This document shows, piece by piece, positions 61,994 to 64,000 of a stretch of DNA of 64,000 nt. A program made the translations under genes and the position numbers. The notes under the pieces were generated by a model. That model was not told where the DNA came from. It did not search any database and worked only from the letters and a program-made list of their open reading frames with translations. Location: NCBI RefSeq assembly GCF_963666255.1, contig NZ_OY762656.1, forward strand, positions 1,488,001-1,552,000, given 5' to 3'. Within the stretch, counting starts at the first letter, position 1; the number at the start of each line of letters is the position of its first letter. The stretch is from an uncultured Propionivibrio sp. (GTDB lineage: Bacteria; Pseudomonadota; Gammaproteobacteria; Burkholderiales; Rhodocyclaceae).

Positions 61994-63220
61994 ATGCCGA
62001 CGTATTCCTACAAGGCGCGTAACGGTTCCAGCCAACTCGTCGAGGGGGTGATGGAAGGTGCTGGTGTCGGCGCCGTGGTCGACGTGTTGCGTGGCCAGGG
62101 GCTGATGCCCGTCGATATCCGGGAAACGAAGGCCAGGGCAGAAAAGCCATTGGGGGGCGGCCTGTCGCTCTTTACCCCGACGATCTCGCATATTGACCTG
62201 CTGCTTTTCAGTCGTCAGATGCATACCTTGTTGAAGTCCGGGGTGCCGATCATGCGGGCATTGAATGGTCTGCAGGATGCCGCGATCAATACCGAGATGA
62301 AGCGTGTGATCGGGGAAATTCGCGAAAGCCTGGAGGCCGGCCGCGAATTGTCGCAATCGCTGGCTCGTCATCCCCGGGTCTTCTCCTCGTTCTATCTGTC
62401 GATGATTCGCGTGGGTGAATCGACCGGCTTGCTTGAGACGGTTTTCTTCCGCTTGTTCGAACATCTCGAATTCGAGCGTTTCATGCGCGAGCAGGTACGG
62501 TCAGCCCTGCGCTACCCGTCATTCGTGGTCTTGGCCATGGCGGTGGCGATCGTGATCGTCAATATTTTCGTCATACCGGCATTTGCCAAGGTTTTTGCCG
62601 GCTTCGGTACGCAGTTACCTTTGATGACCCGGTTGCTGCTTGGTTTTTCGGAGTTCATGGTGGCCTGGTGGCCGGCCTTGCTGGTGGGTGTGGGTTGCGC
62701 TGCCGTCGGGTTTCGATCCTGGGTGGCGACGACGCGTGGTCGTTATGCGTGGGATCGGTGGTCCTTGCGCATCCCAATTGCCGGAAAGATTCTTCACAAG
62801 GCCGCGCTCTCGCGATTTGCGCGCAGTTTTGCGCTCGGCACGCGCAGCGGCGTGCCGGTGATGCAGTCGCTTTCCAACGCCGCCCAAACAGTCGATAACG
62901 TCTATGTTGCCCGTCGCGTCGAAGGAATGCGCGAGAACGTTGAGCGAGGCGAGAGCCTGTTGCGGGCGACGATGAGCGCGGGCATCTTTACGCCAATCGT
63001 CCTGCAGATGGTGGCCGTTGGAGAGGAGTCGGGTGCCGTCGATGACATGATGGACGAGGTCGGCGACATGTACCGGCAGGAGGTCGAGTACGAACTCAAG
63101 ACGCTCGGGCAACAGATCGAGCCGATCCTGATTGTGCTGTTGGGTGTTCTGGTATTGATCCTGGCGCTCGGTATTTTCCTGCCGATGTGGGATCTCGGCC
63201 AGGTGGCGATGAAGCGCTAG
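61994..63220 (+). CDS. mshG: MSHA inner-membrane platform protein MshG (GspF/PilC family)
   Basis: A 408-residue polytopic protein with the two-fold T2SSF architecture: N-terminal start MPTYSYKARNGSSQLVEGVM, first domain with QMHTLLKSGVPIMRAL near residue 78, helices near 175-200, a repeat of the domain from about residue 270, and a C-terminal helix pair (ILIVLLGVLVLILALGIFLP). It is the pilus machine's rotary base for the MshE ATPase. It follows mshE after two bases. Confidence 0.92.
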   Translation: MPTYSYKARNGSSQLVEGVMEGAGVGAVVDVLRGQGLMPVDIRETKARAEKPLGGGLSLFTPTISHIDLLLFSRQMHTLLKSGVPIMRALNGLQDAAINTEMKRVIGEIRESLEAGRELSQSLARHPRVFSSFYLSMIRVGESTGLLETVFFRLFEHLEFERFMREQVRSALRYPSFVVLAMAVAIVIVNIFVIPAFAKVFAGFGTQLPLMTRLLLGFSEFMVAWWPALLVGVGCAAVGFRSWVATTRGRYAWDRWSLRIPIAGKILHKAALSRFARSFALGTRSGVPVMQSLSNAAQTVDNVYVARRVEGMRENVERGESLLRATMSAGIFTPIVLQMVAVGEESGAVDDMMDEVGDMYRQEVEYELKTLGQQIEPILIVLLGVLVLILALGIFLPMWDLGQVAMKR

Positions 63221-63234
63221 GAGCATGGCGCATC

Positions 63235-63684
63235 ATGGACTGGATCCGGCCGCGGAAATTCGAGCTTGGATTGCTCGTGACCATTATCGGCGGGCTGGTC
63301 TTTGTCTTGCTCATGGCGCTCGAACGGACGCGGGAAGACGTTGAGGCGTCGGCCGTTCAGGCGGAGGTGGCTGCTTTGCGCGTCGAGTTGCTGGATCGGT
63401 TGACGCATCGTGAGTTGTACGGTGGCGCCGTCCCCGATAGTCGCAATCCACTGCTCTGGGTTGCGCGTCGGCCGGAGGGATATCTCGGTGAGTTGGACGC
63501 CGCGCCAGCAGAAAATGGCGTCTGGTATTTCGACCGGGCCCGGCAGGTGCTGGTATATCGTTTCCGTTCTGGGCGTGAATCTTGCTATGGATTGGTACGA
63601 GGATCTGAGTCTGGTGACGTGCAGGGGCGCCTGTCGGGGATTGGTCTTCGCCATTTTGTGGGGCTTGGTAAATGTGTGAAATAG
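63235..63684 (+). CDS. MshF-like single-pass membrane protein
   Basis: A 149-residue protein with one N-terminal membrane helix (about residues 11-28), a short coiled segment, then a soluble periplasmic domain ending with two cysteines (SCYG and GKCVK). It lacks a prepilin leader, so it is not a pilin. Position between mshG and a prepilin gene matches mshF in MSHA loci; the name is by position and general form. The ATG at 63235 is chosen over an upstream in-frame start inside mshG. Confidence 0.65.
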   Translation: MDWIRPRKFELGLLVTIIGGLVFVLLMALERTREDVEASAVQAEVAALRVELLDRLTHRELYGGAVPDSRNPLLWVARRPEGYLGELDAAPAENGVWYFDRARQVLVYRFRSGRESCYGLVRGSESGDVQGRLSGIGLRHFVGLGKCVK

Positions 63685-63743
63685 TTCCGCGGTAGGTGTT
63701 GATTGTCGATGTATCATTCGGACGCGTTTTTCTGGGGTGGTCA

Positions 63744-64000
63744 ATGAAGCGCTTGGCGCATGGAAAAAGGGCGATGTGGTCGGCAGGTGAGCGCGGCTTC
63801 ACCTTGATCGAACTGATTGTCGTTGTGATCATTCTGGGTATTCTGGCTGCCGTTGCTTTGCCCCGATTTACCAGCCTGCAACGCGATGCGCGTATCGCAA
63901 AGCTTCAAGCCGCGCGTGGCAGCGTTTCCGCGGCATCGGCGTTGATTCATGCGACGACGCTCTCACGAGGAGGGGTGGCCGATACAGTGACCTGCCCGGC
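63744..64000 (+). CDS. type IV prepilin (MshA/MshB-like), truncated by window end
   Basis: The first ~85 residues are visible and the 3' end lies beyond the window. A basic leader of about 18 residues ends in ERG, followed by the type IV pilin methylation signature FTLIELIVVVIILGILAAVA with Glu at +5, then the amphipathic helix. It is processed by a prepilin peptidase. Adjacent to mshE-mshG, so it is a major or minor MSHA pilin. Whether it corresponds to mshA or mshB is undecided. A TGGGGTGG-type ribosome-binding site precedes the ATG at 63744. Confidence 0.85.
   Translation, partial: MKRLAHGKRAMWSAGERGFTLIELIVVVIILGILAAVALPRFTSLQRDARIAKLQAARGSVSAASALIHATTLSRGGVADTVTCP

Overview
The window is a 64-kb stretch of high-GC chromosome that reads as a betaproteobacterium, most likely of the Rhodocyclales (Dechloromonas/Propionivibrio/Azospira-like). 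This is inferred from the strong G/C bias at third codon positions, a Bug-type TctC binding protein with TctAB, the divergent darP/pmbA pair, the glyA-nrdR-ribD run, and an MSHA-type pilus locus. No tRNA, rRNA, CRISPR, insertion sequence or phage gene was recognised. Most of the window is compact housekeeping chromosome with small accessory modules between.

Layout, left to right. (1) 1-1860: a UvrD-family helicase, cut by the window edge, is translationally coupled to a small zinc-ribbon protein behind a perfect LexA-type box. A small protein built of 16-residue CX5C repeats lies on the other side of the box. (2) 1.9-6.0 kb: tctCBA transporter with a divergent LysR regulator. (3) 6.1-12.5 kb: cardiolipin synthase, DsbC, a UbiH-family hydroxylase, a 107-residue unknown, the canonical UvrD and a SemiSWEET. 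(4) 12.5-15.8 kb: oxyR divergent from ahpC-ahpF with an OxyR site between. (5) 15.9-21.3 kb: quinone oxidoreductase, orphan ParA, DUF898 membrane protein and M48 protease in one run, then a periplasmic propeller-like protein and a glycine-zipper protein. (6) 21.5-27.0 kb: dnaE-wbuC, a Yip1 protein and a 2-Cys peroxiredoxin.

(7) 27.0-36.9 kb: metG followed on the same strand by an 87-residue membrane protein, hyfB-, hyfC-, hyfE-, hyfF-, hyfG- and hyfI-like genes and acylphosphatase, with gaps or overlaps of only a few bases. The large subunit has lost all four nickel-binding cysteines, so this is a complex I/hydrogenase-4-like membrane machine that cannot be a normal [NiFe] hydrogenase. No ferredoxin subunit, formate dehydrogenase or maturation gene is present. 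This is the most unusual system in the window.

(8) 37.0-45.4 kb: apbC, sodC, dcd, an arginine/lysine/ornithine decarboxylase, thyA-folA, darP and pmbA. (9) 45.4-50.1 kb: a TRAP transporter with two tandem, about four-fifths identical Tat-exported binding proteins, each with its own near-identical terminator, converging on dctQM. (10) 50.4-55.2 kb: glyA-nrdR-ribD, an unknown gene and a CtpA-type protease. (11) 55.2-60.2 kb: an envC-like gene divergent from arsR-yibN-grxC-secB-SH3-gpsA, resembling the enterobacterial envC/yibN-grxC-secB-gpsA neighbourhood, then trmL. The ArsR gene has a near-perfect operator over its -10 box. (12) 60.3-64.0 kb: mshE, mshG, an mshF-like gene and a prepilin cut by the window end.

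Recurring themes are redox and oxidative-stress defence (OxyR, AhpCF, a second peroxiredoxin, SodC, DsbC, a candidate persulfide-sensing ArsR with rhodanese and glutaredoxin) and carboxylate import (Tct and TRAP). All family assignments come from reading motifs by eye; no database search was run.
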